Below, in pieces: positions 24,396-33,021 of a stretch of DNA of 64,000 nt. The notes beneath the pieces are model-generated. The model was not told the origin of the DNA. It ran no database searches and was given only the letters and a program-made list of their open reading frames with translations. Position 1 is the stretch's first letter. Every line of letters begins with the position of its first letter. The position numbers were made by a program, and so were the translations under genes. Origin of the DNA: Microbulbifer sp. TB1203 (GTDB lineage Bacteria > Pseudomonadota > Gammaproteobacteria > Pseudomonadales > Cellvibrionaceae); contig NZ_CP116899.1 of NCBI RefSeq assembly GCF_030997045.1, forward strand, positions 3,806,001 through 3,870,000, given 5' to 3'.

Positions 24396-25115
24396 ATGCA
24401 GCGTCCCAGCGGCCGCGCGCCCGAACAGTTGCGCCCCGTGCGCATTACCCGCCATTACACCCGCCACGCGGAGGGCTCCGTACTGGTGGAGTTCGGCGAT
24501 ACCAAAGTGCTGTGCAACGCCTCGGTGGCCGCCGAGGTGCCGCGTTTCCTGCGCGGCCAGGGCAGCGGCTGGATCACCGCCGAGTACGGCATGCTGCCCC
24601 GCTCCACCGGCTCGCGCATGGGGCGGGAGGCGGCGCGCGGCAAACAGGGTGGGCGCACGGTGGAGATCCAGCGGCTGATCGGCCGCTCCCTGCGCGCGGC
24701 GGTGGACCTGAAACTACTGGGGGAAAACCAGATCACCCTGGACTGCGACGTGATCCAGGCGGACGGCGGCACCCGCACCGCGGCGATCACCGGCGCCTGT
24801 GTGGCGCTGGTGGACGCGCTGCGCTATATGCAGCGGGAGAAAATCATCGATACCGATCCGCTGATCAATCTCGTCGCGGCAGTCTCCGTGGGTATCTATG
24901 AGGGCGAGGCGGTGCTGGACCTGGACTACCCCGAGGACAGCCGCGCGGACACCGATATGAACCTGGTGATGGCGGCGGACGGCGGCATGATCGAGGTGCA
25001 GGGCACCGCCGAGGGGGCGCCCTTTACCGAGGCGCAGTTCGCGCAGATGTTGGCGTTGGGCAGGGCGGGGATAGACGAGTTGATCGGCATGCAGCGGGCT
25101 GCGCTGGCAGAATAA
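24396..25115 (+). CDS. rph: Ribonuclease PH
   Basis: RNase PH trims the 3' ends of tRNAs phosphorolytically. The 239-residue product has full family length, with the N-terminal RPSGRAPEQLRPVRI, the phosphate-binding region SRMGREAARGKQGGRT (about 78-93) and a complete C-terminus (GRAGIDELIGMQRAAL), so it is not the truncated form known from E. coli K-12. It is divergent from yicC; a composite repeat follows immediately. Confidence 0.97.
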   Translation: MQRPSGRAPEQLRPVRITRHYTRHAEGSVLVEFGDTKVLCNASVAAEVPRFLRGQGSGWITAEYGMLPRSTGSRMGREAARGKQGGRTVEIQRLIGRSLRAAVDLKLLGENQITLDCDVIQADGGTRTAAITGACVALVDALRYMQREKIIDTDPLINLVAAVSVGIYEGEAVLDLDYPEDSRADTDMNLVMAADGGMIEVQGTAEGAPFTEAQFAQMLALGRAGIDELIGMQRAALAE

Positions 25116-25116
25116 G

Positions 25117-25347
25117 GCGGACAAATCTGTCGGGAACGGATTTGCACAGCCGAAGGCTGCTCGCGAAGCGAGTGGAGCACAGGGATGTGCTCCATAAATG
25201 CGGAATGCGGAATGCGGAATGCGGGAAGGCTTCTCTGTGCTCCAAGGCCTTCGCTGCCAACCGTCAGCCCGCGCGCGGCCTATGGCCGTTCCGGCGGCAA
25301 TCAGCTAGATCGCGTATTCCGCATTCCGCATTCATCATTCCGCATTA
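25117..25347. repeat. Composite AATGCGG-bounded repeat, copy B
   Basis: The left part repeats the hairpin chain of 14552-14624: CAAATCTG/CGGATTTG (25122-25144), AGCC/GGCT, CTCGC/GCGAG (25160-25172) and TGGAGCAC/GTGCTCCA (25173-25194). Three base pairs differ from copy A, each changed on both strands of the stem. Heptamers AATGCGG (about 25198-25223) follow, and their complement CCGCATT closes the element at 25318-25347. It fills the gap between rph and crc and overlaps the crc stop codon. Confidence 0.7.
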
Positions 25348-26112
25348 GACCTCCAGGTCGTAATCCATAATCACCGGGAGGTGACTGGAAAAATCCACGT
25401 TCTTGTTGATGGCGCCGTACTCGATGCGGTTTTTCAGGGTCTGGGACACTATCTGCATATCCGTGCGCCAGCCGTCCCCCTCGCCCACCTTGCCGCTGGG
25501 CCACCAGGTGAACTCGTCGGCATCTTTGACAACCCTGCGAAAGGCGTCCACATAGCCGATGTCGTTGAATAACTGGTCCAGCCAGCGCTGTTCGTGGCGC
25601 ATAAAGCCGGGGGTGTCCTGGTAGTCCTGCCAGTTCTGCACGTCGGCCCGGCGGTGGGCCAAGCCCCAGTTGCCGCAGAAGATAAAGTCGCGGCGCTTGC
25701 GGCTGATCTTCACCAGGTGCGCCTGCATGTCGTCGAAAAACTGCACCTTCTTTTCCAGCGACGCCTCGTCCCTGGCTGCCGGCGCCAGCAGTGAGCCCAC
25801 GCTCAGGCGCTCGAAATCCGCCTGCAGATAGCGGCCGTACATATCCTCGCCGTTGGAGAAGCCCATGCCGTAGATCAGCGCCTTGGGCTGATAGCGGGTA
25901 TAGATGGCGACGCCGTTCTCGTGGGGATTGCCGGAATCGAAGAAGTAGCTGTAATAGCCGTCGGGGTGGAAGATCGGGTGGTCCAGTTCCGGCTCCAGCG
26001 AGCGCAGGTCCTGCAGGCAGATGATATCCGCGTCCTGATCCGCCAACCAGTCGTAAAGACCGCGCTGCGCCGCCTGGTGCACTCCGTCTACCGACAGACT
26101 CACTATTCGCAT
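25345..26112 (-). CDS. crc: Catabolite repression control protein Crc (degenerate ExoIII-like fold)
   Basis: Crc works with Hfq to repress translation of catabolic mRNAs in Pseudomonas-like bacteria. The 255-residue product has the exonuclease III fold, yet the nuclease residues are replaced: SLSVDG instead of SWNVNG, ICLQD instead of LQE, CGNWG instead of GDxN, and SSH instead of SDH near the end. The sequence also follows P. aeruginosa Crc closely at YGRYLQADF, KRRDFIFCG and PGFMRHEQRWLD. It sits next to pyrE as in Pseudomonas. Catalytic loss is inferred from these substitutions. Confidence 0.88.
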   Translation of the reverse strand: MRIVSLSVDGVHQAAQRGLYDWLADQDADIICLQDLRSLEPELDHPIFHPDGYYSYFFDSGNPHENGVAIYTRYQPKALIYGMGFSNGEDMYGRYLQADFERLSVGSLLAPAARDEASLEKKVQFFDDMQAHLVKISRKRRDFIFCGNWGLAHRRADVQNWQDYQDTPGFMRHEQRWLDQLFNDIGYVDAFRRVVKDADEFTWWPSGKVGEGDGWRTDMQIVSQTLKNRIEYGAINKNVDFSSHLPVIMDYDLEV

Positions 26113-26240
26113 TATTAGCCCCTTACCAGCGGACTGTGTATGATTACCCGCATTGTCACTAGCATTATTCGACTGTCATTCTCCGACAGGCATCTGTGGA
26201 GAAGTCTCCCTTCACCTTAGCCAATAGTTAATAAATTTCC

Positions 26241-26909
26241 ATGCAGCAGTATCAGCGCGATTTTATCCAACTGGCCCTGGAGCACCAGGTGCTGTGTTTT
26301 GGCGATTACACACTGAAATCCGGCCGCCGCAGCCCCTATTTTTTCAATGCCGGCCGATTCCACACCGGCGCCGCGCTGGCGGCACTGGGGCGGGCCTATG
26401 CCGAGGCGATAATGGCCTCGGGAGTGGAGTTCGATGTCATCTTCGGGCCGGCCTACAAGGGCATACCGCTGGGAGCGGTCACCGCCGTGGCGCTGGCAGA
26501 GAAAGGCGTGGACAAGCCCTTCTGCTACAACCGCAAAGAGGCCAAGGATCACGGCGAAGGCGGAACCTTAGTGGGTGCGCCGCTCGTTGGCAAGGTTTTG
26601 ATCATCGATGATGTGATTACGGCGGGCACCGCGGTGCGCGAAGTCATGCAAATCATCGCCGCGCAGGGGGCGGACCCCGCCGGGGTGGTGATCGGCCTGA
26701 ACCGGCAGGAAAAGGCCGGCGAGGACTGTGAACTGTCCGCTATCCAGCAGGTGGAGCGGCAGTACAATATCCCGGTGATCAGCATTGTGCAGCTGGATCA
26801 CATCGTCAGTTACCTGCGGGAGGAGTCGCAAGACAGCGAGGCCCTGCAGAAGATAGTGGACTATCGGCGGCGCTACGGCGTCTCCGGCAAACCCGGTCAA
26901 CCCCTGTGA
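26241..26909 (+). CDS. pyrE: Orotate phosphoribosyltransferase
   Basis: PyrE joins orotate to PRPP in UMP synthesis. The 222-residue product shows the PRPP-binding loop VLIIDDVITAGTAVREVM (about 115-132), the family start FIQLALEHQVLCFGDYTLKSGR and PAYKGIPLG. It is divergent from crc, and the next gene begins within 8 bases of its stop, so both are probably co-transcribed. Confidence 0.97.
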   Translation: MQQYQRDFIQLALEHQVLCFGDYTLKSGRRSPYFFNAGRFHTGAALAALGRAYAEAIMASGVEFDVIFGPAYKGIPLGAVTAVALAEKGVDKPFCYNRKEAKDHGEGGTLVGAPLVGKVLIIDDVITAGTAVREVMQIIAAQGADPAGVVIGLNRQEKAGEDCELSAIQQVERQYNIPVISIVQLDHIVSYLREESQDSEALQKIVDYRRRYGVSGKPGQPL

Positions 26910-26917
26910 GAAGAGCG

Positions 26918-27535
26918 ATGAAAATCGCCCCCCTGTTCCCGGCCGTCATCCTCGCGCTCTCTGTCGCCTGGGCCCCCGTATGGGCACAGCCCGGAAAAAA
27001 GGGGGATTTCGAGTTCAGTGGCAAGGTGCTCTACCGCTATAAGGATGAGCATGGTATCCAGGTGCTGGACGATCTGGTGCCGCCCCGCTATGTAGCCGAT
27101 GGCTACGAAGTGCTCAGCCTCTCCGGGCGCGTGCTTAAAGTGGTGCCGCCGCAGCTCAGCGGCGAGGAGCTGGCGGAACAACAGCGCCGCGAGGCGCAGC
27201 GGGAAGAGGACCTCAAACTGCTCAAGCGCTATAACAGCGTGGCGGATATCGAGAGCGCGCGCTCGCGCAAACTGGCGGTGGTGAACCAGGATATGGCGAT
27301 CATGCGCTCCAATATCACCAGCCTTCACCGGCAGGTAGAGCAGGAAGAAACCGCTGCCGCACGCACCCAACGCAACGGCCGCGAAGTGCCGCCGGAGTTG
27401 CTGGCGCGCATCGCCGACCTGAAAAAGGAAATCGGGGTGCTGAGGGAGCGCCTGGGCCGGCGCGAGGCCGAAGCGGAGCGACTCAACAAAGAGTTTGATC
27501 ACGCCGCCAGGCGCTACGCAGAAATCGCCCCGTAG
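26918..27535 (+). CDS. Secreted DUF4124-type protein with a coiled-coil tail
   Basis: The ATG at 26918 follows GAGAAGAG and gives 205 residues; a GTG at 26906 overlapping the pyrE stop is an alternative. After a signal peptide (about 1-24, ending VWAQP) comes a short DUF4124-like segment, GKVLYRYKDEHGIQVLDDLVPP, then a long charged helical region (about 80-205) rich in Glu, Arg and Gln that probably forms a coiled coil. The location is likely periplasmic. Function is unknown. It trails pyrE, as small DUF4124 genes do in related genomes. Confidence 0.8.
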   Translation: MKIAPLFPAVILALSVAWAPVWAQPGKKGDFEFSGKVLYRYKDEHGIQVLDDLVPPRYVADGYEVLSLSGRVLKVVPPQLSGEELAEQQRREAQREEDLKLLKRYNSVADIESARSRKLAVVNQDMAIMRSNITSLHRQVEQEETAAARTQRNGREVPPELLARIADLKKEIGVLRERLGRREAEAERLNKEFDHAARRYAEIAP

Positions 27536-27561
27536 GGTGTATCCTCACCCCTCTCCTCTGG

Positions 27562-28167
27562 CTACTGCGCCAGCGCCGTCTCGCGAAAGAATCCCGCCAT
27601 CAATACCGGCCACTGCTCCGCCCAGTACTCGGTGGGCTTGCGCTTGAAGCCGCTGCGCACGTACTGCACGATGCGCCCTTCGGCACTGGCCAGCAGCAGG
27701 TTGGCGGCGCCGCCGAGGGGAATGGCCGGGCGCAGCTGCTCGCGCAGCTCCGCCTCGCGCAGGATCTGTTTCAACTGCGTTTCCAGGCGGTCGAAGAATT
27801 GCAGAATGCGGCCGTGCAGCCGTTCGGTCTCGCCGGTGAGAGCATCGCCGGTGAGCAGCCGGGTGATGCCCGGATTGCGCTCGCAGAAGGCCAGCAACAG
27901 GTGCAGGATTTTCTGGCAGCGCGCCAGGGCGGAGGGCTCCTCCTGCAGGATGAGGGACACGCGGCTGAAAACGGTGTCCTCGATAAACTCGATCAGGCCC
28001 TCGAACATCTTGGACTTGCTGGGAAAGTGGCGGTACAGAGCCGCCTCGGAAAAGCCCACTTCCTTGGCCAGGGCCGCGGTGGTAATGCGGGCGCCGGGAC
28101 TGGCCTCCAGCATATGCGCCAGGGCCTGCAGTATCTGTTGGCGCCGGTTGATTTTTTCGCTGCTCAT
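27562..28167 (-). CDS. slmA: Nucleoid occlusion factor SlmA (TetR-type)
   Basis: SlmA binds specific DNA sites and blocks FtsZ assembly over the nucleoid. The ATG at 28167 gives 201 residues (E. coli 198). The N-terminal helix-turn-helix includes ITTAALAKEVGFSEAALYRHF, and the C-terminal domain has the family's ARCQKILHLLLAFCERNPGITRLLTGDAL. The frame runs further upstream without a good start. It lies between pyrE and argB, in the same pyrE-region context as in E. coli. Confidence 0.93.
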   Translation of the reverse strand: MSSEKINRRQQILQALAHMLEASPGARITTAALAKEVGFSEAALYRHFPSKSKMFEGLIEFIEDTVFSRVSLILQEEPSALARCQKILHLLLAFCERNPGITRLLTGDALTGETERLHGRILQFFDRLETQLKQILREAELREQLRPAIPLGGAANLLLASAEGRIVQYVRSGFKRKPTEYWAEQWPVLMAGFFRETALAQ

Positions 28168-28201
28168 TGACTGCCTTGTTGTTATGCCTTTGAGAGTAAG
28201 C

Positions 28202-28256
28202 GCCTGTCTGGAATCTCTCTCGGCCCGGAGAGTTGTGTACAAAATTCCAAACAGGC
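28202..28256. repeat. Small inverted repeat related to the 184-bp element at 33695
   Basis: GCCTGTCTGGAAT (28202-28214) and ATTCCAAACAGGC (28244-28256) are inverted with one mismatch. They resemble the termini AGAGCCTGTTTGGAGTCT of the element at 33695-33878, so this may be a short or internally deleted relative. It occupies the slmA leader region. Confidence 0.45.
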
Positions 28257-28307
28257 CCTAAGCGGGAGCCGCCGCCGGCTCTGCCGGCTGGGAGAGGCGC
28301 GGGAATC

Positions 28308-29261
28308 CTAGCGATTTGTCTCGCGCGCTTCAATGTTATCCGGCAATTGGGCCTGCGATTGTGCCCCGTTGTTGGTGATCAGGGTACCCACGCCGGTATC
28401 GGTGAAAATTTCCAGCAGCACCGCGTGGGGTACGCGGCCGTCGATGATATGCGCGGAAGTTACCCCGGATTTCACCGCGTCGAGGGCGCAGGCGATCTTG
28501 GGCAGCATACCGCCGTAGATGGTGCCGTCGGCGATCAGCCCGTCCACCTGCAGGGTGGTGAGGCCGGTGAGCACTTTGCCTTCCCTGTTCTGCAGGCCCG
28601 CCACATTGGTGAGCAGCATCAGTTTTTCTGCGCGCAGGTATTCGGCGATCTTGCCGGCCACCAGATCCGCGTTGATATTGTAGGAAGCGCCGTCCTCGCC
28701 CACGCCGATAGGGGCGATCACCGGTATAAAGTCGCTGTGGATCAGCATATCGATGACATCGGTGTTGACGCTCTCCACTTCGCCCACATGGCCGATATCG
28801 ATAATTTCCGAGGCGTGCAGCCCCGCGGCGGCGTTTTCCCGCTGCAGTTTCCTGGCGCGAATCAGCAGTCCGTCCTTGCCGGTCACGCCCACGGCGCGGC
28901 CGCCGTTCTTGTTGATCAGGTTGACGATCTGTTTGTTCACCGTGCCGCCGAGGACCATTTCCACCACGTCCATGGTCTCGCTGTCGGTGACCCGCATGCC
29001 GTCCACGAAGCGGGATTCGATGCTGAGTTTGTCCAGCAGCTCACCGATCTGCGGCCCGCCGCCGTGCACCACCACCGGGTTCATGCCCACCAGTTTCATC
29101 AGGATAATGTCGCGGGCAAAGCTGTTCTGCAGCTTTTCATCCACCATGGCGTTACCGCCGAATTTCACCACTATCGTCTTGCCGGTGAAGCGTTGGATAT
29201 AGGGTAGCGCCTCGTTCAGTACCTGAGCGACGCGTAGGGCGGATTTCTGATCCAATGACAT
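28308..29261 (-). CDS. argB: Acetylglutamate kinase
   Basis: ArgB phosphorylates N-acetylglutamate in arginine synthesis. The ATG at 29261 gives 317 residues, beginning MSLDQKSALRVAQVLNEALP. The kinase motifs VVKFGGNAMVD, VVHGGGPQIG and the ADLVAGKIAEYL region are intact; the length with an N-terminal helix fits the arginine-sensitive type. The order slmA-argB-algC is as expected for the group, with a repeat now between argB and algC. Confidence 0.96.
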   Translation of the reverse strand: MSLDQKSALRVAQVLNEALPYIQRFTGKTIVVKFGGNAMVDEKLQNSFARDIILMKLVGMNPVVVHGGGPQIGELLDKLSIESRFVDGMRVTDSETMDVVEMVLGGTVNKQIVNLINKNGGRAVGVTGKDGLLIRARKLQRENAAAGLHASEIIDIGHVGEVESVNTDVIDMLIHSDFIPVIAPIGVGEDGASYNINADLVAGKIAEYLRAEKLMLLTNVAGLQNREGKVLTGLTTLQVDGLIADGTIYGGMLPKIACALDAVKSGVTSAHIIDGRVPHAVLLEIFTDTGVGTLITNNGAQSQAQLPDNIEARETNR

Positions 29262-29280
29262 AAAGGGAAAGTTCCTGTTC

Positions 29281-29339
29281 GTAGGGTGCGCCGTGCGCAC
29301 CGAAAGTGTTCCGGGGTTTCTCGGTGTGCACGGCGCTAC
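29281..29339. repeat. GTAGGGTGCGC-family inverted repeat, copy 1
   Basis: GTAGGGTGCGCCGTGCGCACC and a diverged complement GGTGTGCACGGCGCTAC flank about 20 bases. It lies between argB and algC, and its right arm contains the algC stop codon TAG (29336-29338). Other copies are at 50923-51047 and 60840-60891. Confidence 0.75.
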
Positions 29340-31702
29340 ACCAGCTGCCAGTCCGGTACCGTCAGCTTGGGATCGATTTTTTTCAATTGTGTCATCACCT
29401 GTTTGCGGATGCGCTCCAGCGCTTCCTCGGTTTCCGCCTCGAAACGCAGGGTGAGGGCGGCGCCGGTGTTGGAGGCGCGCACCAGGCCCCAGCCGTCGGC
29501 GTACTCGATGCGCAGGCCGTCGATGGTGTTGATATCCGCCGCGTCGAACTCGCCGGTGTTTTTCAGCTGCTCGATCAAAGCGAATTTCTCGCCCTCCTCC
29601 ACCGGCAAAAGAATTTCCGGGGTACTTACCAGCTGTGGCAGCGAATCGAGCAAGTCGTCCAGGCTCTGCTCGCGCAGCGCCATGATTTCCAGGATGCGCG
29701 CGGCGGCGTAGATGCCGTCGTCGAAGCCGAACCAACGGTCCTTGATAAAAATATGCCCGGACAGTTCGCCGCCCAGCAGCGCACCGGTTTCCTGCATTTT
29801 GGTTTTCATGGGCGCGTGGCCGGTTTTCCACATGATCGGGCGGCCGCCGTACTGGTTCACCAACTGGCCGACGGCGCGGCTGCTTTTTACGTCGAACACC
29901 ACATCTGCGCCGGGGTTGCGCGCGAGCACGTCCCGGGCCAGCAGCATCACCAGCTGGTCCGCCCAGGCGATGCGCCCGGAGGCGGAGACCAGGGTCACCC
30001 GGTCGCCGTCGCCGTCCAGGGCCACGCCCAGGTCTGCGCCGGTCTCGGTTACCTTTTCGATCAGGGCCTGAAGGTTTTCCGGTCGCGAGGGGTCCGGCGG
30101 GTGGTTGGGAAAATCCCCGTCGATTTCACAAAACAGCGGCGTGACCGCGCAGCCCAGCTGTTCGAACAACCTCGGCGCCAACAGGGACGTGGAGCCGTTG
30201 CCGGCGTCCACCACCAGGTGCGGCTGTCCCGCCAGCGCCACGTCGTTGTAGATCTGCTCGATATAGCTCTCGCGCACATCCTGTTGGCGGTTGCTGCCCT
30301 GCCCGCTTTTGAACGGGCCCTTTTGCATCAGTTGGCGCAATCCCGAGAGCTTGTCCTCGGCCAGTGGCCGCCCGCGCAAAAGGATCTTGAAGCCGTTGTA
30401 CTCCGCCGGGTTGTGGCTGGCGGTCACCATCACCCCGCTGCTGGTGTTTTTGCCGCGGACGCAGGCGTAGTAGAGCAGCGGCGAGGGCACCAGGCCCAGG
30501 TCGACGCTGTTGCAGCCGCTGTCGAGGATTCCCTCGATCAGGCAGCTGCTCAGCAGTTCGCTGCTGTTGCGGCCGTCGCGCCCCACCAGCAGGATTTTCT
30601 CGCCCGCGTGCTGGGCCAGGGTGCCCAGGGCGCGCCCCAACTGGTAGGCGAAGGGTTCGTTGATTTCCGAGCCGGCTACGCCGCGGATATCGTAGGCGCG
30701 GAACACGTGGCGGGGGAAGTCGGTGCCCAGTGGCGGCCGGGATTTCGCCGGGGCTTCTTCCACAACTTCTTCGTGTACGTCGGGCGCGGCGGCGCGCTGC
30801 GGACCCGGCTCCCGCGGTTCCGGCGGCGATTGGAACTGCTCGGCTTCCGGCTCCGCGTCGTCGGGTTTCCCCCCGCGCCTGTGCTGTTTCATTTTATCGT
30901 TGATGCGTTCCCAGGGTGCGGGAGCGTTGCGGGGCAGGAAGCGCAGCAATAACAACAGGGAAACCAGCAGCCCGAGCGCGGCGGCGATATAGCACCAGTG
31001 CGCGCCGAAACCGTGGCGCTGGGCAAAGGATGCGGAGGGTTGGAACTGCACAATCAGGTAGCTGCCGCCGACCGGTGCGCTGGTGCTGCCGCCGTTGCCC
31101 TGCCCCGCCCGCCACAGTGTCTGCGGTGTGCCGTCGGGAAATTTCTGGACCAGGACAATGGCGCCGTTGCCGCTGTCGAATTTCTGCAGGATTTTTTCGA
31201 TGACGGAAAAAGGCTGGGTGATCAGCAGCAGCCCGCCCTCTCCGGCAACGGCGCTGTGCAGCTGCCAGCTGTCGCCGGCGCCGGTGCGCAGGAATTCCGC
31301 CGGCTGCGGGCCCTCTGTCTGGCTGCGTTTGAGCAGGTCCACCAGGGCGAAATTGAGGGGGGGATTATCTCCCGCGCCGACGCGTATGCCGCCGTCGGCA
31401 AAAAACTGCGCGGAGGCCTGCGGCGGCAGGGCATCGCTCTTCTGCAATTCAACGGGTGTATGGCCGCCGTTGCCGATGCTTTCCCACTGCCGGGCGCGCT
31501 CGGCAAAATAGCGGCTCAGCTCGGCGGCATACTCCTCTCCCTGCCGCCGGGCCGCCTCTTCGGCCTGTGCGGCGCTGCGCGGGGCGATGATATTGCGCTC
31601 GATGATGTAGGCACCGCCCAGCCAGACCGCGGCGGCCAGCAGGGCCGGCAACAGCAGGCCGCTGTGAATCAGAGATTGACGATTTTGTTTGCGGGAAGAC
31701 AC
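29336..31702 (-). CDS. algC: Phosphomannomutase/phosphoglucomutase AlgC with a membrane-anchored N-terminal region
   Basis: AlgC interconverts hexose 1- and 6-phosphates for LPS and exopolysaccharide precursors. The catalytic C-terminal part (about 330-788) has the phosphoserine motif VMVTASHNPAEYNGFK (about 425), the metal loop DGDGDR and the closing GWGLVRASNT. The first 325 residues are an added region with membrane spans at about 10-32 and 240-262 around a sensor-like periplasmic domain, then a Pro/Glu-rich linker. The GTG at 31702 is chosen over TTG 31714, which abuts the coaBC stop. It follows coaBC directly. The dut gene usually found between them is missing here. Confidence 0.9.
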   Translation of the reverse strand: MSSRKQNRQSLIHSGLLLPALLAAAVWLGGAYIIERNIIAPRSAAQAEEAARRQGEEYAAELSRYFAERARQWESIGNGGHTPVELQKSDALPPQASAQFFADGGIRVGAGDNPPLNFALVDLLKRSQTEGPQPAEFLRTGAGDSWQLHSAVAGEGGLLLITQPFSVIEKILQKFDSGNGAIVLVQKFPDGTPQTLWRAGQGNGGSTSAPVGGSYLIVQFQPSASFAQRHGFGAHWCYIAAALGLLVSLLLLLRFLPRNAPAPWERINDKMKQHRRGGKPDDAEPEAEQFQSPPEPREPGPQRAAAPDVHEEVVEEAPAKSRPPLGTDFPRHVFRAYDIRGVAGSEINEPFAYQLGRALGTLAQHAGEKILLVGRDGRNSSELLSSCLIEGILDSGCNSVDLGLVPSPLLYYACVRGKNTSSGVMVTASHNPAEYNGFKILLRGRPLAEDKLSGLRQLMQKGPFKSGQGSNRQQDVRESYIEQIYNDVALAGQPHLVVDAGNGSTSLLAPRLFEQLGCAVTPLFCEIDGDFPNHPPDPSRPENLQALIEKVTETGADLGVALDGDGDRVTLVSASGRIAWADQLVMLLARDVLARNPGADVVFDVKSSRAVGQLVNQYGGRPIMWKTGHAPMKTKMQETGALLGGELSGHIFIKDRWFGFDDGIYAAARILEIMALREQSLDDLLDSLPQLVSTPEILLPVEEGEKFALIEQLKNTGEFDAADINTIDGLRIEYADGWGLVRASNTGAALTLRFEAETEEALERIRKQVMTQLKKIDPKLTVPDWQLV

Positions 31703-31714
31703 GAATGGTTCCAA

Positions 31715-32926
31715 TTATTGTGCAAATGCTCGGGCGGCTATGATTTCGATCAGCCGCTCGGCCAGTTCCGTTTTCAATGCCGGTGGCAGGGCCTCGCTGC
31801 CGGTACTGTCGATCACGGTAACGGCATTGCGGTCGCTGTCAAAGCCGCCGTCCTCCGTGCTCACATCGTTGGCGATAATCAGGTCGAGTTTCTTGCGCAC
31901 CAGCTTGCCCCGGGCGTGCTCCAGTACCTTTTCCGTCTCCGCGGCGAAGCCGACGGTAAAGGGGCGCCGGCTGCTGCGCGCGGCGATGCCGGCGACGATG
32001 TCCGGGTTCTTGACCAGCGCCACGACGTCTTCCTCGCTGCCGTCCTGCTTCTTTATTTTCTGCTCCGCCACCGTGGCGGGGCGAAAATCCGCCACCGCGG
32101 CGGCGGCGATAAACAGGTCGCACAGATCCGCGGCGCGCTCGGCGGCATCGCGCATCTCCCGGCTGTCGATTACGTCGATACGCTTGACTCCCGGCGGTGT
32201 GGCCAGGGACACCGGGCCGGCGATCAGGGTGACCTCGGCACCGGCGCGGCGCGCTGCGGCGGCCAGGGCGAAACCCATTTTGCCGGAGCTGTGATTGCTG
32301 AGGAAGCGCACCGGGTCCAGCGCCTCGCGGGTGGGGCCGGCTGTGATCACCACCCTTTTGCCTGCCAGCGAAGGGTTCGGTGCCAACAGGGCTTCCACCT
32401 CCGTAACCAGGGCGTCCGGCTCCAGCATGCGCCCGGGACCCACGTCCCCACAGGCCTGACTGCCCGCCGCCGGTCCCCAGATGCGGGTGTTGCGGTTCAA
32501 CAGGGTTTGCCTGTTGGCGGCGGTGGCCGGGTGGCGCCACATGGCCTGGTTCATCGCCGGCGCCAGCGCCAGTTCCGCCTCACTCGCCAGGCACAGGGTG
32601 GTGAGCAGGTCGTCCGCCATGCCCGCGGCCAGCTTGGCCATCAGGTTGGCGCTGGCCGGTGCGATCAGGATCAACTGGGCCCACTTGGCCAGTTCGATAT
32701 GCCCCATGGCCGCCTCCGCCGCCGGGTCCAGCAGGTCGGTGTGCACCGGCTCGCCGGAGAGGGCCTGGAAGGTGAGCGGCTTTACAAATTCCTGTGCGCC
32801 CGCGGTCATCACCACCCGCACCCGGGCGCCGCGCTCCTTCAGGCGGCGCACCAGGTCGGCGCTCTTGTAGGCGGCGATGCCGCCGGTGACGCCCAGCAGT
32901 ATGTGTTTGTCGGCCAGGGAGGACAT
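31715..32926 (-). CDS. coaBC: Phosphopantothenoylcysteine decarboxylase/synthetase CoaBC
   Basis: This bifunctional enzyme makes 4'-phosphopantetheine for coenzyme A. The 403-residue product has the CoaC flavodoxin-like half with His76, the PAMN motif (123-126) and Cys159, then the CoaB half beginning VVITAGPTREALDPVRFLSNHSS with the KKLDLIIAND-type segment near residue 345. It is divergent from radC, and algC starts within a few bases of its stop. Confidence 0.96.
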   Translation of the reverse strand: MSSLADKHILLGVTGGIAAYKSADLVRRLKERGARVRVVMTAGAQEFVKPLTFQALSGEPVHTDLLDPAAEAAMGHIELAKWAQLILIAPASANLMAKLAAGMADDLLTTLCLASEAELALAPAMNQAMWRHPATAANRQTLLNRNTRIWGPAAGSQACGDVGPGRMLEPDALVTEVEALLAPNPSLAGKRVVITAGPTREALDPVRFLSNHSSGKMGFALAAAARRAGAEVTLIAGPVSLATPPGVKRIDVIDSREMRDAAERAADLCDLFIAAAAVADFRPATVAEQKIKKQDGSEEDVVALVKNPDIVAGIAARSSRRPFTVGFAAETEKVLEHARGKLVRKKLDLIIANDVSTEDGGFDSDRNAVTVIDSTGSEALPPALKTELAERLIEIIAARAFAQ

Positions 32927-33021
32927 AGGCGCGGTTCCGAAACAATATTTCCAAAATCGGGGGAGCGGGTAAGATTAGCATTTCTGTGCCTCGCGAATAA
33001 GGATAATCAGGGAGGGAGACC

